Source: Dehalococcoidia bacterium (GTDB taxonomy: Bacteria; Chloroflexota; Dehalococcoidia; Dehalococcoidales; UBA1222). Taken from it: a DNA stretch of 45,360 nucleotides. The notes below the pieces were generated by a model, which ran no database searches, was not told where the DNA came from, and saw only the letters and a program-made list of their open reading frames with translations. Location: NCBI GenBank assembly GCA_009783135.1, contig WRHS01000001.1:1-45360 (forward strand). Reading direction: 5' to 3'. Position numbers and translations under genes: made by a program. Below are positions 14,883 through 23,056 of the stretch, piece by piece; position 1 is the stretch's first letter; each line of letters begins with the position of its first letter.

Positions 14883-17366
14883 TTACTCCTGAGTTTTGGA
14901 TGCAGAACGCCGCGGTTTTTTAACCGCGTTGGTTCCGTGAGTGCTGAATATCAGTCCATCTTCGCCGCAGTCTACAGTTATGGTTTCATATTCCTTAAAT
15001 TCGCCTTTTAACAGACTGTTGGCCAATGGATTTTCCACGTACCGCTCAATAGAGCGGCGCAACGGACGTGCGCCATAAGCCGGGTCATAACCAACTTTTA
15101 CCAACCAGTTTTTAGCTGCATCGGTTATGTTGATGCCAAGCTTGCGTTCCTCCAGCCTCTTTTGCAAATCCTTTATCATTAGTTCCACGATTTGAGCTAA
15201 CTGCTCCTCGCTCAATTCGTGGAAAACGATTATATCGTCGATGCGGTTGATGAACTCAGGGCGAAAAACCTTACGCACCTCTGTCATCACCTTCTCTTTC
15301 ATGCGCTCATAGGCGTTTTTACGCGTTTGCTCATCGTCTTTTTGTGTTACAAATCCCAGCGCTGATTCGCGGCGGATAAGGGCAACTCCGGCGTTTGATG
15401 TCATGATGATAATGGCGTTTTTGAAATCCACCGTATGTCCATGGCTGTCGGTCATACGCCCGTCATCCAGCACCTGCAAAAGGCTATTGTAAACCTCCGG
15501 ATGCGCTTTTTCGATTTCATCCAAGAGGATGACGCTGTATGGGCGGCGCCGGACAGCTTCCGTGAGTTGTCCCCCTTCGTCAAACCCGACGTAGCCTGGG
15601 GGTGAGCCGATAAGCCGCGACACGGTATGCTTTTCCTGGTATTCCGACATGTCCAGCCTGATCATGGCATTTTCATCCCCGAAAAGAAACCAAGCCAGCG
15701 AGCGCGCCAGTTCAGTCTTGCCAACGCCTGTAGGGCCAAGGAACATAAAGCTGCCGATAGGGCGTTTAGGATCCTTAAGTCCGGCTCTCCCGCGGCGAAT
15801 AGCCTCAGAAACTGCATTGACGGCCTCTTCCTGGTTAATCATCCGCTCGTGCAGACTTTCCTCCATATGCAGCAGTTTCTGTGATTCCCCTTCTAGTATG
15901 TGGGACACAGGAACGCCGGTCCATTTAGCCACAAGATTGGCGATGTCGCTTTCTGTGACTTCCGGCTTGATTTTCTCGCGTTCAAGCCATGCTTTGCGTT
16001 TTTGGTTATATTCGGTCTCAGTGCGCAGTTTTTCAGCTTTCAGCTCGGCGGCGCGGTCGTATTCCTGTTGTTGGGCCGCACTGTCCTCGTCTGAAATAAG
16101 TGCTTTTAGCTTGTCTCCCAAGGCTTTTATATCCGGAGGGGCACTTTCTGTTTCCAGACGGATTTTACTGGCAGACTCATCCATTAGGTCGATGGCTTTA
16201 TCCGGAAGATGCCTGTCGGCGATATAGCGTTGGCTTAGCTTGACGGCAGCTTCAATGGCGGCGTCGCTGATTTTAATTTTGTGGTGCTCTTCATAGCGCG
16301 GACGCAAGCCGCGTAGTATGTCGATGCTGGCTGTAATAGAAGGCTCGTCCGCATAGACCGGTTGCAGACGACGTTCCAAAGCCTTATCTTTTTCAATAAA
16401 CTTGCGGTACTCATCCAGCGTGGTAGCACCGATGGCGCGCAGCTCCCCGCGGGCCAAGGCCGGCTTAAGCATATTTGAGGCATCGATAGAGCCCTCTGCG
16501 GCACCGGCGCCAACTACGGTATGCATTTCGTCTATGAAGAGGATGATTTCGCCTTGCGCCTGACGTACCTCGTCCATAACAGATTTCAGTCGTTCCTCAA
16601 ATTCACCGCGGAACTTGCTCCCTGCCACCAAAGAACCCATATCCAGAGCCATCACTTTTTTGCCCAATAGAGACTCAGGCACGTCGCCGTCGGCGATACG
16701 CTGTGCCACGCCTTCGGCTATGGCCGTCTTTCCCACGCCGGCTTCCCCAACAATGATGGGGTTATTCTTGGTGCGCCGTGAGAGGATTTGCATAACGCGA
16801 CGTACCTCTTCGTTACGTCCTATTACAGGGTCTAATTTGCCTTGGCGTGCCATTTCGGTGAGGTCCCGGCTGTATTTGGTCAGGGAACGGTAATGGCTTT
16901 CTGCGTCGGCATCGGTGACGCGGCGACTACCGCGAATTTTTTGAAGCGCGGCATAGATTTTTTCCTGGTCAATGCCATGAATCTTAAGTATAAAAGCGCT
17001 CTGCCCGCGTTGTTCGGTGGCTATGGCGATAAACAGATGCTCCGTTCCGATAAATTCGTCTTTTAGACGGGAGGCCTCCTGTGATGCTGCCATTATCACG
17101 CTATTGATGCGCGGTGTGGCGTAAATTTGCTGTGTCTGGTAGCCGAGTTTTGGTGAGCGGTTGAGGGCGTTATCTACATCGGAGCGAATGCTGTCTATGT
17201 CAAGCCCCAACTCTTTTATGATTTCGCGTACCAGACCTCTTTCCTGTGTAAGCAGTGCCATAAACAGATGCTCCACATCCATTTGGCTATGGTGATATTG
17301 CATGACCAATTGCTGCGATAGGTTTAGTGCTTCCTGGGCCTGTTCGGTATATTTGTCTTGTCTCAT
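14883..17366 (-). CDS. clpC: ClpC-type AAA+ ATPase (Clp protease regulatory subunit / chaperone)
   Basis: This 827-residue hexameric unfoldase has a double-repeat Clp N domain (residues 1-145), a first AAA module with Walker A GEAGVGKTA (about 207-215), and a second with GPTGVGKTELA. The middle region is short and includes the UVR-like stretch QQQEYDRAAELKAEKLRTE, as in ClpC rather than the long coiled coil of ClpB. The segment ALGFV after the second Walker region fits the hydrophobic-G-hydrophobic loop that docks on ClpP. Heat-damaged proteins are therefore likely degraded by ClpCP. It follows hspR by 8 bp in the dnaJ-hspR-clpC operon. Database names may call it ClpB. Confidence 0.92.
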   Translation of the reverse strand: MRQDKYTEQAQEALNLSQQLVMQYHHSQMDVEHLFMALLTQERGLVREIIKELGLDIDSIRSDVDNALNRSPKLGYQTQQIYATPRINSVIMAASQEASRLKDEFIGTEHLFIAIATEQRGQSAFILKIHGIDQEKIYAALQKIRGSRRVTDADAESHYRSLTKYSRDLTEMARQGKLDPVIGRNEEVRRVMQILSRRTKNNPIIVGEAGVGKTAIAEGVAQRIADGDVPESLLGKKVMALDMGSLVAGSKFRGEFEERLKSVMDEVRQAQGEIILFIDEMHTVVGAGAAEGSIDASNMLKPALARGELRAIGATTLDEYRKFIEKDKALERRLQPVYADEPSITASIDILRGLRPRYEEHHKIKISDAAIEAAVKLSQRYIADRHLPDKAIDLMDESASKIRLETESAPPDIKALGDKLKALISDEDSAAQQQEYDRAAELKAEKLRTETEYNQKRKAWLEREKIKPEVTESDIANLVAKWTGVPVSHILEGESQKLLHMEESLHERMINQEEAVNAVSEAIRRGRAGLKDPKRPIGSFMFLGPTGVGKTELARSLAWFLFGDENAMIRLDMSEYQEKHTVSRLIGSPPGYVGFDEGGQLTEAVRRRPYSVILLDEIEKAHPEVYNSLLQVLDDGRMTDSHGHTVDFKNAIIIMTSNAGVALIRRESALGFVTQKDDEQTRKNAYERMKEKVMTEVRKVFRPEFINRIDDIIVFHELSEEQLAQIVELMIKDLQKRLEERKLGINITDAAKNWLVKVGYDPAYGARPLRRSIERYVENPLANSLLKGEFKEYETITVDCGEDGLIFSTHGTNAVKKPRRSASKTQE

Positions 17367-17374
17367 GGTTTTCT

Positions 17375-17692
17375 CTATTCCTGCCTATATTGGTTTAATT
17401 TTTGCAACAGAATGGTATTTGCGTGTTGCAGTTCTATGATTTGGTTGCTCATGCGCATGATGACCTCTACGCCTGCGAGGTTAACCCCAAGGTCGTACAT
17501 CAAAGTCATCACGCGGCGCAGCTGCATTAAGTCGTCATCGGAATAAAGCCTGAGATTGCCGCCTGAGCGTGCTGGCTTAATAATTCCTACCCGCTCATAA
17601 TAGCGCAGGGTATAAGGCTGTGTGCCCAGCATTTCTGCGGCTACACTGATGACATAACGCGGTCGATTGGTTTCGGGTTTGTTTTTGTGCAT
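17375..17692 (-). CDS. hspR: Heat-shock repressor HspR (MerR family)
   Basis: The 105-residue protein has the MerR winged-helix head YVISVAAEMLGTQPYTLRYY, then GIIKPARSGGNLRLYSDDDL, followed by a short helical tail MRMSNQIIELQHANTILLQK. This compact layout, without an effector domain, is typical of HspR, which represses chaperone operons and uses DnaK as co-repressor in Actinobacteria. It lies between dnaJ and clpC, as in dnaJ/cbpA-hspR operons elsewhere, and presumably represses this operon through the palindrome in the promoter spacer. Confidence 0.93.
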   Translation of the reverse strand: MHKNKPETNRPRYVISVAAEMLGTQPYTLRYYERVGIIKPARSGGNLRLYSDDDLMQLRRVMTLMYDLGVNLAGVEVIMRMSNQIIELQHANTILLQKLNQYRQE

Positions 17693-17712
17693 AATGCATT
17701 ACCTCGTTTACC

Positions 17713-18708
17713 TTACTCAGCGCGCAGACGGCGCAGGCGGGAAAAGAGTTCCCTTTCTTCACTACTCAGATTGAGCGGCAAAACAACATTCATCTTGGCC
17801 AGCAAATCGCCACGATTTCCCTTGCCCAAATGAGGCATGCCTTGTCCTGTCAGGCGGAACGTGCGTCCATTCTGTGTTTCCGGAGGTATTTTTAACTCCA
17901 GTTTGCCGCTGAGAGTAGGTACTTCTATTTCACCGCCCAGCATAGCAACGCTCAGCGGTAACGCCACGGTAGTTAATAGGTCGTCTTCGTGTCGCTCAAA
18001 GCTGCCGTGTGCGCGTATGCTTATCAGCAGGTACAGGTCGCCGGCAGGTCCTCCATGGCCGGACGCTCCCTGTCCGGCTATACGCACACGCGAGCCGGTT
18101 TTAACGCCGGTGGGGATTTTGACTTCCAATTGGCGCATGCGCAATATCGCACCCGACCCTTGACAGGCTTGACAGATGCTTTTGTTCACTCGCCCCGTGC
18201 CGCTGCATGTTATGCAAATATCATCGGTCTGCAGATTGAGCAGGCGGTTTGTGCCGCCGAAAGCCTCCTCCAGTGTAATTTCTACAGGGTGTTCTATATC
18301 CTGCCCGCGCCGTGGTTGTGCGCGGCGGCTGCGCGCACCGCCGAACAGATTGGCGAAGAGATTGTCCATGCCGTCGGTGCTGGTAAATTGAGTATGGCCC
18401 TGTCCGCCGCCGAAATTGAACTGGCTGAAATCAAATCCCGCCCCTGAGGTGCCTTGTCCGCTTTGCTGTTTAAACTGCTCGGCATATTCCCAATTCTCTC
18501 CGAACTGGTCATATTTTTTGCGTTTTTGAGCATCTGAAAGCACCTCGTATGCCTGGTTAATTTCCTTGAACTTCTCCTCGGAGGCTTTGTTGCCCGGATT
18601 GACGTCAGGATGGTACTTGCGTGCCAGCTTGCGAAAAGCGTCTTTAATATCTTTTTCGCTGGCTCCGCGGCTGACTCCCAGAGTGTTATAGTAATCTTTG
18701 CCTGCCAT
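17713..18708 (-). CDS. DnaJ/CbpA-type co-chaperone with reduced zinc finger
   Basis: The 331-residue J-domain protein starts MAGKDYYNTLGVSRGASEKD, with the HPD motif in KYHPDVNPG. A Gly/Phe-rich linker (FDFSQFNFGGGQG) follows, and then only two CxxCxGxG motifs, CITCSGTG and CQACQGSG, instead of the four of classical DnaJ. Two C-terminal beta domains follow (VKIPTGVKTGSRVRIAGQG; FRLTGQGMPHLGKGNRGDLL). It should stimulate DnaK ATPase activity. The ATG at 18708 has GGAGGTG at a 6-nt spacing; a GTG at 18717 is unlikely. It is first in the dnaJ-hspR-clpC operon. Confidence 0.93.
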   Translation of the reverse strand: MAGKDYYNTLGVSRGASEKDIKDAFRKLARKYHPDVNPGNKASEEKFKEINQAYEVLSDAQKRKKYDQFGENWEYAEQFKQQSGQGTSGAGFDFSQFNFGGGQGHTQFTSTDGMDNLFANLFGGARSRRAQPRRGQDIEHPVEITLEEAFGGTNRLLNLQTDDICITCSGTGRVNKSICQACQGSGAILRMRQLEVKIPTGVKTGSRVRIAGQGASGHGGPAGDLYLLISIRAHGSFERHEDDLLTTVALPLSVAMLGGEIEVPTLSGKLELKIPPETQNGRTFRLTGQGMPHLGKGNRGDLLAKMNVVLPLNLSSEERELFSRLRRLRAE

Positions 18709-18751
18709 AATTTTCACCTCCCGAATACCATACGGGGTGATTTGTCATGAA

Positions 18752-18781
18752 ATTATAATATGATATCATAATATCTGTCAA
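18752..18781 (-). promoter_or_regulatory. Promoter of dnaJ-hspR-clpC with internal palindrome
   Basis: A perfect TTGACA (18776-18781) and TATAAT (18752-18757) on the minus strand are separated by 18 bp. The spacer holds the perfect 12-bp palindrome TATGATATCATA (18759-18770), a likely repressor site. It does not match the actinobacterial HAIR sequence CTTGAGT-N7-ACTCAAG. Confidence 0.8.
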
Positions 18782-18825
18782 CTGTTAGCCAATAATATTA
18801 ATAAACAAATGTTAAACAAGGCTTG

Positions 18826-18855
18826 TTGACATTATGCTTTGAAGCCGTTTATAAT
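18826..18855 (+). promoter_or_regulatory. Promoter of pyrG-transaldolase-rho
   Basis: TTGACA (18826-18831) and TATAAT (18850-18855) have an 18-bp spacer. Transcription should begin near 18862, giving a leader of about 105 nt before the pyrG ATG. Confidence 0.8.
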
Positions 18856-18966
18856 GGGGAACATAAGAGTTTCACAACTTTGTAGCTTGTACGGTTCTTG
18901 CCGTCGCGGTATTTCCAAGATAAAGACTTTGAAAGTTTCATTAATGTTGTCAAGACGATTGCTTAT

Positions 18967-20607
18967 ATGACGAAGTACATCTTTGTAACAGGCGGAGTTG
19001 TCAGTTCGGTGGGCAAAGGAATTACGGTGGCCTCCATCGGCACCTTGCTCAAAAGCCGTGGTCTTAAGGTTTCCGTTCAGAAGCTGGATCCTTACCTTAA
19101 TGTTGATCCTGCCACGATGTCACCCTATCAGCATGGCGAGGTGTTTGTCACCAAAGACGGCGCCGAAACAGACCTTGACGTAGGCAACTACGAGCGCTTT
19201 ATTGATATTGAACTTACGACTGAGTCGGATATTACCTCAGGGCAGATTTACAGTGCAGTTATTGCCAGAGAGCGCCGCGGGGATTTCCTTGGCGGCACAA
19301 TTCAAGTTATTCCGCATGTCACGGGAGAAATCAAGGAACATTTCAAGAAGATAGCTGTCGACTCGGGTGCCGATGTTGTACTTGTTGAGGTCGGCGGTAC
19401 GGTGGGTGATATTGAGTGTCAACCGTTTTTGGAAGCCATCCGACAGATGCGCAATGACATAGGACGGGACAATGTACTGTACTTACATGTGACATTGCTT
19501 CCGTATATTGCATCAACCAAAGAACTTAAAACCAAGCCGGTTCAGCACAGCGTCAACGAGTTGCGCCGCATGGGTATCCAGCCGGATATCATAGCCTGCC
19601 GCGCTGACTATCCAATCTCAGATGGTATACGCGACAAAATTTCGCTCTTTTGTGACGTTGAGCGCCAGGCGGTTATTCCACTAACGACAGTTTCCAGTGT
19701 TTATGAGGTGCCTTTGGTGTTGGAGAAAGAGGGTATTGGAAATCTGGTGGTACAACGTCTGGGGCTGAGTGCCGCCGCACCTGAGTTGAGTTGCTGGCAG
19801 CATATAGCCAGCTGCAACGACGGCTGTGAGCAATCGGTGAGTATCGCGGTGGTGGGAAAGTATGTAGAACTTGAGGATGCATACTACTCAACGCGGGAGG
19901 CATTGCGCCATGCCGGGCTGCAGCACAACCGCAAAATAGATATTTCTTGGGTGCAGGCTGATGGCTTGGAAAAGAACAATGATATTGAAAGCAAACTACG
20001 CGGCGTACAGGGAATTGTTGCACCGGGAGGATTTGGTGCCCGCGGCGTGGACGGCGTGATTAGAGCTGCCGCATATGCCCGTGAAAATAATATCCCCTAT
20101 TTGGGTCTGTGTTTGGGCATGCAGATGATGATTGTCGAGTTTGCCCGCTTTGTGCTGAAATCTGATAAAGTACATTCGGCAGAGTTTGCCGCGGATACCC
20201 CGTATCCCGTAATCCATCTGCTGTCAGGGCAGCCAGCGGCGGATAGTAATGGCGGTGTTATGAGGCTGGGTAATTATCCCTGCTATCTGCTGCCGGGGAC
20301 GCGGGTAGCACAGGCTTATGGAGAAGATGTTAGCATAGTGTTGGAACGTCACCGCCATCGCTTTGAGTTTAATAACGATTACCGCCAGCAGTTGGAAGAG
20401 GCAGGGTTGGTCTTTAGCGGCTTTTCGCCTGACGGACAGCTGGTGGAGGTTTGTGAGTTGAGCGATCATCCCTGGATGGTCGGCTGCCACTTCCATGCTG
20501 AGTTCCGTTCCCGTCCCAACCGCCCGCATCCATTGTTTTGCGGGCTTGTGGGCGCGGCAAAGAATGTGATGCGCGAGGGCTCGCAGCCGACCCTTCCGCT
20601 TGATTAA
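18967..20607 (+). CDS. pyrG: CTP synthase PyrG
   Basis: PyrG aminates UTP to CTP with ATP and glutamine. The synthetase half starts TKYIFVTGGVVSSVGKGITV and has KLDPYLNVDPATMSPYQHGE and EVGGTVGDIE. The glutaminase half contains GGFGARGVDG and LGLCLGMQMM with the nucleophilic cysteine. The terminal catalytic segment reads GCHFHAEFRSRP, keeping His and Glu although the usual HPE is HAE. The 546-residue length is normal. The ATG at 18967 aligns with the family; an in-frame start at 18898 would add an unrelated 23-residue tail. It is followed by transaldolase after 15 bp and then rho. Confidence 0.97.
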   Translation: MTKYIFVTGGVVSSVGKGITVASIGTLLKSRGLKVSVQKLDPYLNVDPATMSPYQHGEVFVTKDGAETDLDVGNYERFIDIELTTESDITSGQIYSAVIARERRGDFLGGTIQVIPHVTGEIKEHFKKIAVDSGADVVLVEVGGTVGDIECQPFLEAIRQMRNDIGRDNVLYLHVTLLPYIASTKELKTKPVQHSVNELRRMGIQPDIIACRADYPISDGIRDKISLFCDVERQAVIPLTTVSSVYEVPLVLEKEGIGNLVVQRLGLSAAAPELSCWQHIASCNDGCEQSVSIAVVGKYVELEDAYYSTREALRHAGLQHNRKIDISWVQADGLEKNNDIESKLRGVQGIVAPGGFGARGVDGVIRAAAYARENNIPYLGLCLGMQMMIVEFARFVLKSDKVHSAEFAADTPYPVIHLLSGQPAADSNGGVMRLGNYPCYLLPGTRVAQAYGEDVSIVLERHRHRFEFNNDYRQQLEEAGLVFSGFSPDGQLVEVCELSDHPWMVGCHFHAEFRSRPNRPHPLFCGLVGAAKNVMREGSQPTLPLD

Positions 20608-20622
20608 CGAGGAGGTAAAGGC

Positions 20623-21279
20623 ATGCGATTATTTTTGGATACGGCCAATATCGAGCGGATACGCCAGGGAGTCAGGTGGGGTGTTGTAAGCGGTGTTACC
20701 ACCAATCCTACGTTGGTAGCCCAAGAGGGCAGGAAAGACTATCAGCTTGTGGTCAAGGAAATATGCTCCATAGTTGACGGACCGGTTTCTGCCGAGGTGG
20801 TTGTAGAGGGTGTGGATGACATGATATCCCAGGCACGCAGTATTGCGGCGTGGCATCCCAATGTAGTGGTGAAAATTCCTGCCACGCCGGATGGTTTGGA
20901 GGTTACCTCCAGGCTGTCACGCGAGGGCATCAGGGTCAATATGACCCTTTGTTTTTCTGCAAATCAGGCACTTCTTGCGGCGCTTGCCGGAGCCGCCTTT
21001 GTCAGTCCGTTTGTAGGGCGTCTGGATGATATCGGGCAGGATGGCATGGCATTGGTGAAGTCCATTATGGACACATATAAGGAATACGATTTTGACACAG
21101 AGGTCATTGCTGCCAGCATAAGACACCCCATGCACTGCGTAGCTGCTGCCCAAGCGGGGGCAGACATAGCCACAATACCATTTAACGTGCTGGAGCAGAT
21201 GATAAAGCATCCCATGACTGATGCAGGCAATGCACGCTTCTTGGCAGACTGGCATCGTGTGGACGGTCAAAACAAATAA
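20623..21279 (+). CDS. Transaldolase, short TalC/fructose-6-phosphate aldolase type
   Basis: The 218-residue protein is a TIM-barrel Schiff-base aldolase. It begins MRLFLDTANIERIRQGVRWG, and NVVVKIPATPDGLE contains the reactive lysine, with VNMTLCFSANQALLAA and SPFVGRLDDIGQDG downstream. Short members of this family transfer dihydroxyacetone units in the non-oxidative pentose phosphate pathway or cleave fructose-6-phosphate; the sequence alone does not decide. GAGGAGGT lies upstream of the ATG. It lies between pyrG and rho in one apparent operon. Confidence 0.95.
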   Translation: MRLFLDTANIERIRQGVRWGVVSGVTTNPTLVAQEGRKDYQLVVKEICSIVDGPVSAEVVVEGVDDMISQARSIAAWHPNVVVKIPATPDGLEVTSRLSREGIRVNMTLCFSANQALLAALAGAAFVSPFVGRLDDIGQDGMALVKSIMDTYKEYDFDTEVIAASIRHPMHCVAAAQAGADIATIPFNVLEQMIKHPMTDAGNARFLADWHRVDGQNK

Positions 21280-21317
21280 TACGCTTATCCAATGACACGG
21301 AGGGACAAGGAACACAT

Positions 21318-22733
21318 ATGACGAAACAAGAACAACCTTTAGAGCAAATACAACCGGAACTGTCGGCAGAACAGCATGCAGTGTTGCCTTTGGAGCCGAC
21401 GGAGGGCAATATTCCTCCTGTTCGTACTGAGGTGTTGGCGGCTGAGGTAAAACCCAAGCCTATTGACATGAAGCTTCTGGAGGAGAAGAGCCGCGAAGAA
21501 CTGCTTGACATGGCGAAGGAAACAGGAATATCCGGCGTTACCGGTCTTAAAAAGCAGGAAATAGTTATGCGGCTGTTGCAGGCCTCGGCCAAGATGCAGG
21601 GTAATGTGTTCTGCTCGGGCGTGCTGGATATCATGCCGGATGGATACGGCTTTTTGCGTCAGGAAACTTTGCTTCCGAGTCCATCGGACGTGTATGTGTC
21701 GCAGTCGCAGATACGCCGTTTCAGTCTGCGTACAGGCGACTCAGTGGTTGGACAGGGCCGTCCGGCTAAAGCCGGCGAGAAATACTACAGTCTGTTGCGC
21801 GTGGAGGCTATCAATGATGTCAACCCCGAAATGGCGCGCAGACGCCCCAACTTCAGTTCTCTTACGCCCACTTTCCCCAATAAGCTTATCAATTTGGAAA
21901 CACGGCCGGATTTGCTGGCAACGCGTCTGATTAATCTGGTGGCTCCTATCGGACGCGGACAACGCGGTCTGATTGTGGCACCTCCCAAGGCCGGCAAGAC
22001 CATGCTGTTGAAAGCTATTGCCAATGCTGTCGCGGCGAATTACAGCGATATTAGCATTATTGTTTGTCTAATTGGCGAGCGCCCTGAAGAGGTTACGGAT
22101 ATGAGGCGCTCTGTCAAAGGAGAGGTTATTGCCGCCACATTTGATGAGGCGGTGGAGAATCAGACACGTGTGGCGGAGTTGGCACTTGAGAAGGCCAAGC
22201 GCATGGTGGAATGCGGCAAGGATGTATTTATTCTGCTGGATGGCATCACGCGTCTTACGCGTGCTTATAATCTGGCTATGCCGCCGTCGGGGCGCACGCT
22301 TTCCGGCGGTATTGACCCTGTGGCGCTGCATCCGGGCAAGAAGTTCTTCGGTGCCGCGCGCAATATTGAAGAGGGTGGTTCACTTACCATCATTGCCACA
22401 TGCCTTGTGGAAACGGGCTCACGTATGGATGATCTGATCTACGAAGAGTTCAAGGGTACAGGTAATATGGAGTTGCATCTTGACCGTCGTTTGGCGGAGA
22501 GAGGTGTATTTCCTTCGGTGGATATTGCTCACTCCAGTACGCGCCGCGATGATTTGCTGCTGGCGGAGACCACGACGAAGCAGATTAAGCTTTTGCGCCG
22601 TATGGTGGCCATGATTGCGTCGGACAGCCCAACGGGGAACTCAATGGATATTACGGAGCGCGTGCTGGATCACCTGCGCAAAACGCGCGTCAACACAGAT
22701 TTTCTGGCAAGCTTGGGCAAGGAAAGACTGTAA
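21318..22733 (+). CDS. rho: Transcription termination factor Rho
   Basis: Rho is the hexameric RNA helicase that ends transcription. The 471-residue protein has a variable N-terminal extension rich in Glu and Pro (residues 1-45), a Rho-N helical domain (LLEEKSREELLDMAKE), and a cold-shock-like RNA-binding domain with GVLDIMPDGYGFLR. The RecA-like ATPase has Walker A APPKAGKTMLLKAI and the Q/R-loop regions LLDGITRLTRAYN and SGRTLSGGIDP. It is third in the pyrG operon. The rpmE gene that often follows rho is absent; the surface-protein gene comes next. Confidence 0.97.
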   Translation: MTKQEQPLEQIQPELSAEQHAVLPLEPTEGNIPPVRTEVLAAEVKPKPIDMKLLEEKSREELLDMAKETGISGVTGLKKQEIVMRLLQASAKMQGNVFCSGVLDIMPDGYGFLRQETLLPSPSDVYVSQSQIRRFSLRTGDSVVGQGRPAKAGEKYYSLLRVEAINDVNPEMARRRPNFSSLTPTFPNKLINLETRPDLLATRLINLVAPIGRGQRGLIVAPPKAGKTMLLKAIANAVAANYSDISIIVCLIGERPEEVTDMRRSVKGEVIAATFDEAVENQTRVAELALEKAKRMVECGKDVFILLDGITRLTRAYNLAMPPSGRTLSGGIDPVALHPGKKFFGAARNIEEGGSLTIIATCLVETGSRMDDLIYEEFKGTGNMELHLDRRLAERGVFPSVDIAHSSTRRDDLLLAETTTKQIKLLRRMVAMIASDSPTGNSMDITERVLDHLRKTRVNTDFLASLGKERL

Positions 22734-22846
22734 GGTAAGCCCCGTGCATGCGGTGTATGGGGGATATTTCTGCCATTGAGTCGGGTGTTTGCGGTGTGTC
22801 CTTATCAAAATCGCAAAAAAAATGCAAAAAATAGTCTTTTGGGCTA

Positions 22847-22874
22847 TTGACATATTGACAGAACGTGGTATCAT
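22847..22874 (+). promoter_or_regulatory. Promoter of the surface-protein gene
   Basis: TTGACA (22847-22852) and TATCAT (22869-22874) are 16 bp apart. A second TTGACA lies inside the spacer. Confidence 0.65.
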
Positions 22875-22968
22875 GTAGCATTGAAACCTGTATAAGAGGG
22901 GGTGGTACGTTTGCATATACCCGCAAGGGAGAGCGTGAAAAACGCGCAAAAAAGACTTTGACTTTAGT

Positions 22969-23006
22969 CGTCTTTAAGGCAGAGTCAAGGTAGAGTCTTA
23001 AAGACG
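22969..23006 (+). promoter_or_regulatory. Leader stem-loop CGTCTTTAAG / CTTAAAGACG
   Basis: A perfect 10-bp inverted repeat encloses 18 nt in the 5' leader, 51 nt before the start codon. It has no U-tract, so an mRNA-stabilising or translation-controlling element is more likely than a terminator. Confidence 0.5.
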
Positions 23007-23056
23007 GTATTCATAACAAAACTATATAGAATTATTCAAGGAGAAATTAAAAGTCG

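Larger units (their letters stand above)
22734..23056 (+). other. Long untranslated region ahead of the surface protein
   Basis: The gap holds a promoter (22847-22874), a leader of about 175 nt, and a 10-bp inverted repeat (22969-23006). Short open frames here look unprotein-like. No terminator hairpin is evident directly after rho. Confidence 0.5.

Noticed and set aside
18862..18966. pyrG leader as a reiterative-transcription (GGGC-type) attenuator
   Set aside because: The expected +1 does not fall on a GGGC start, and no terminator hairpin is seen in the leader.
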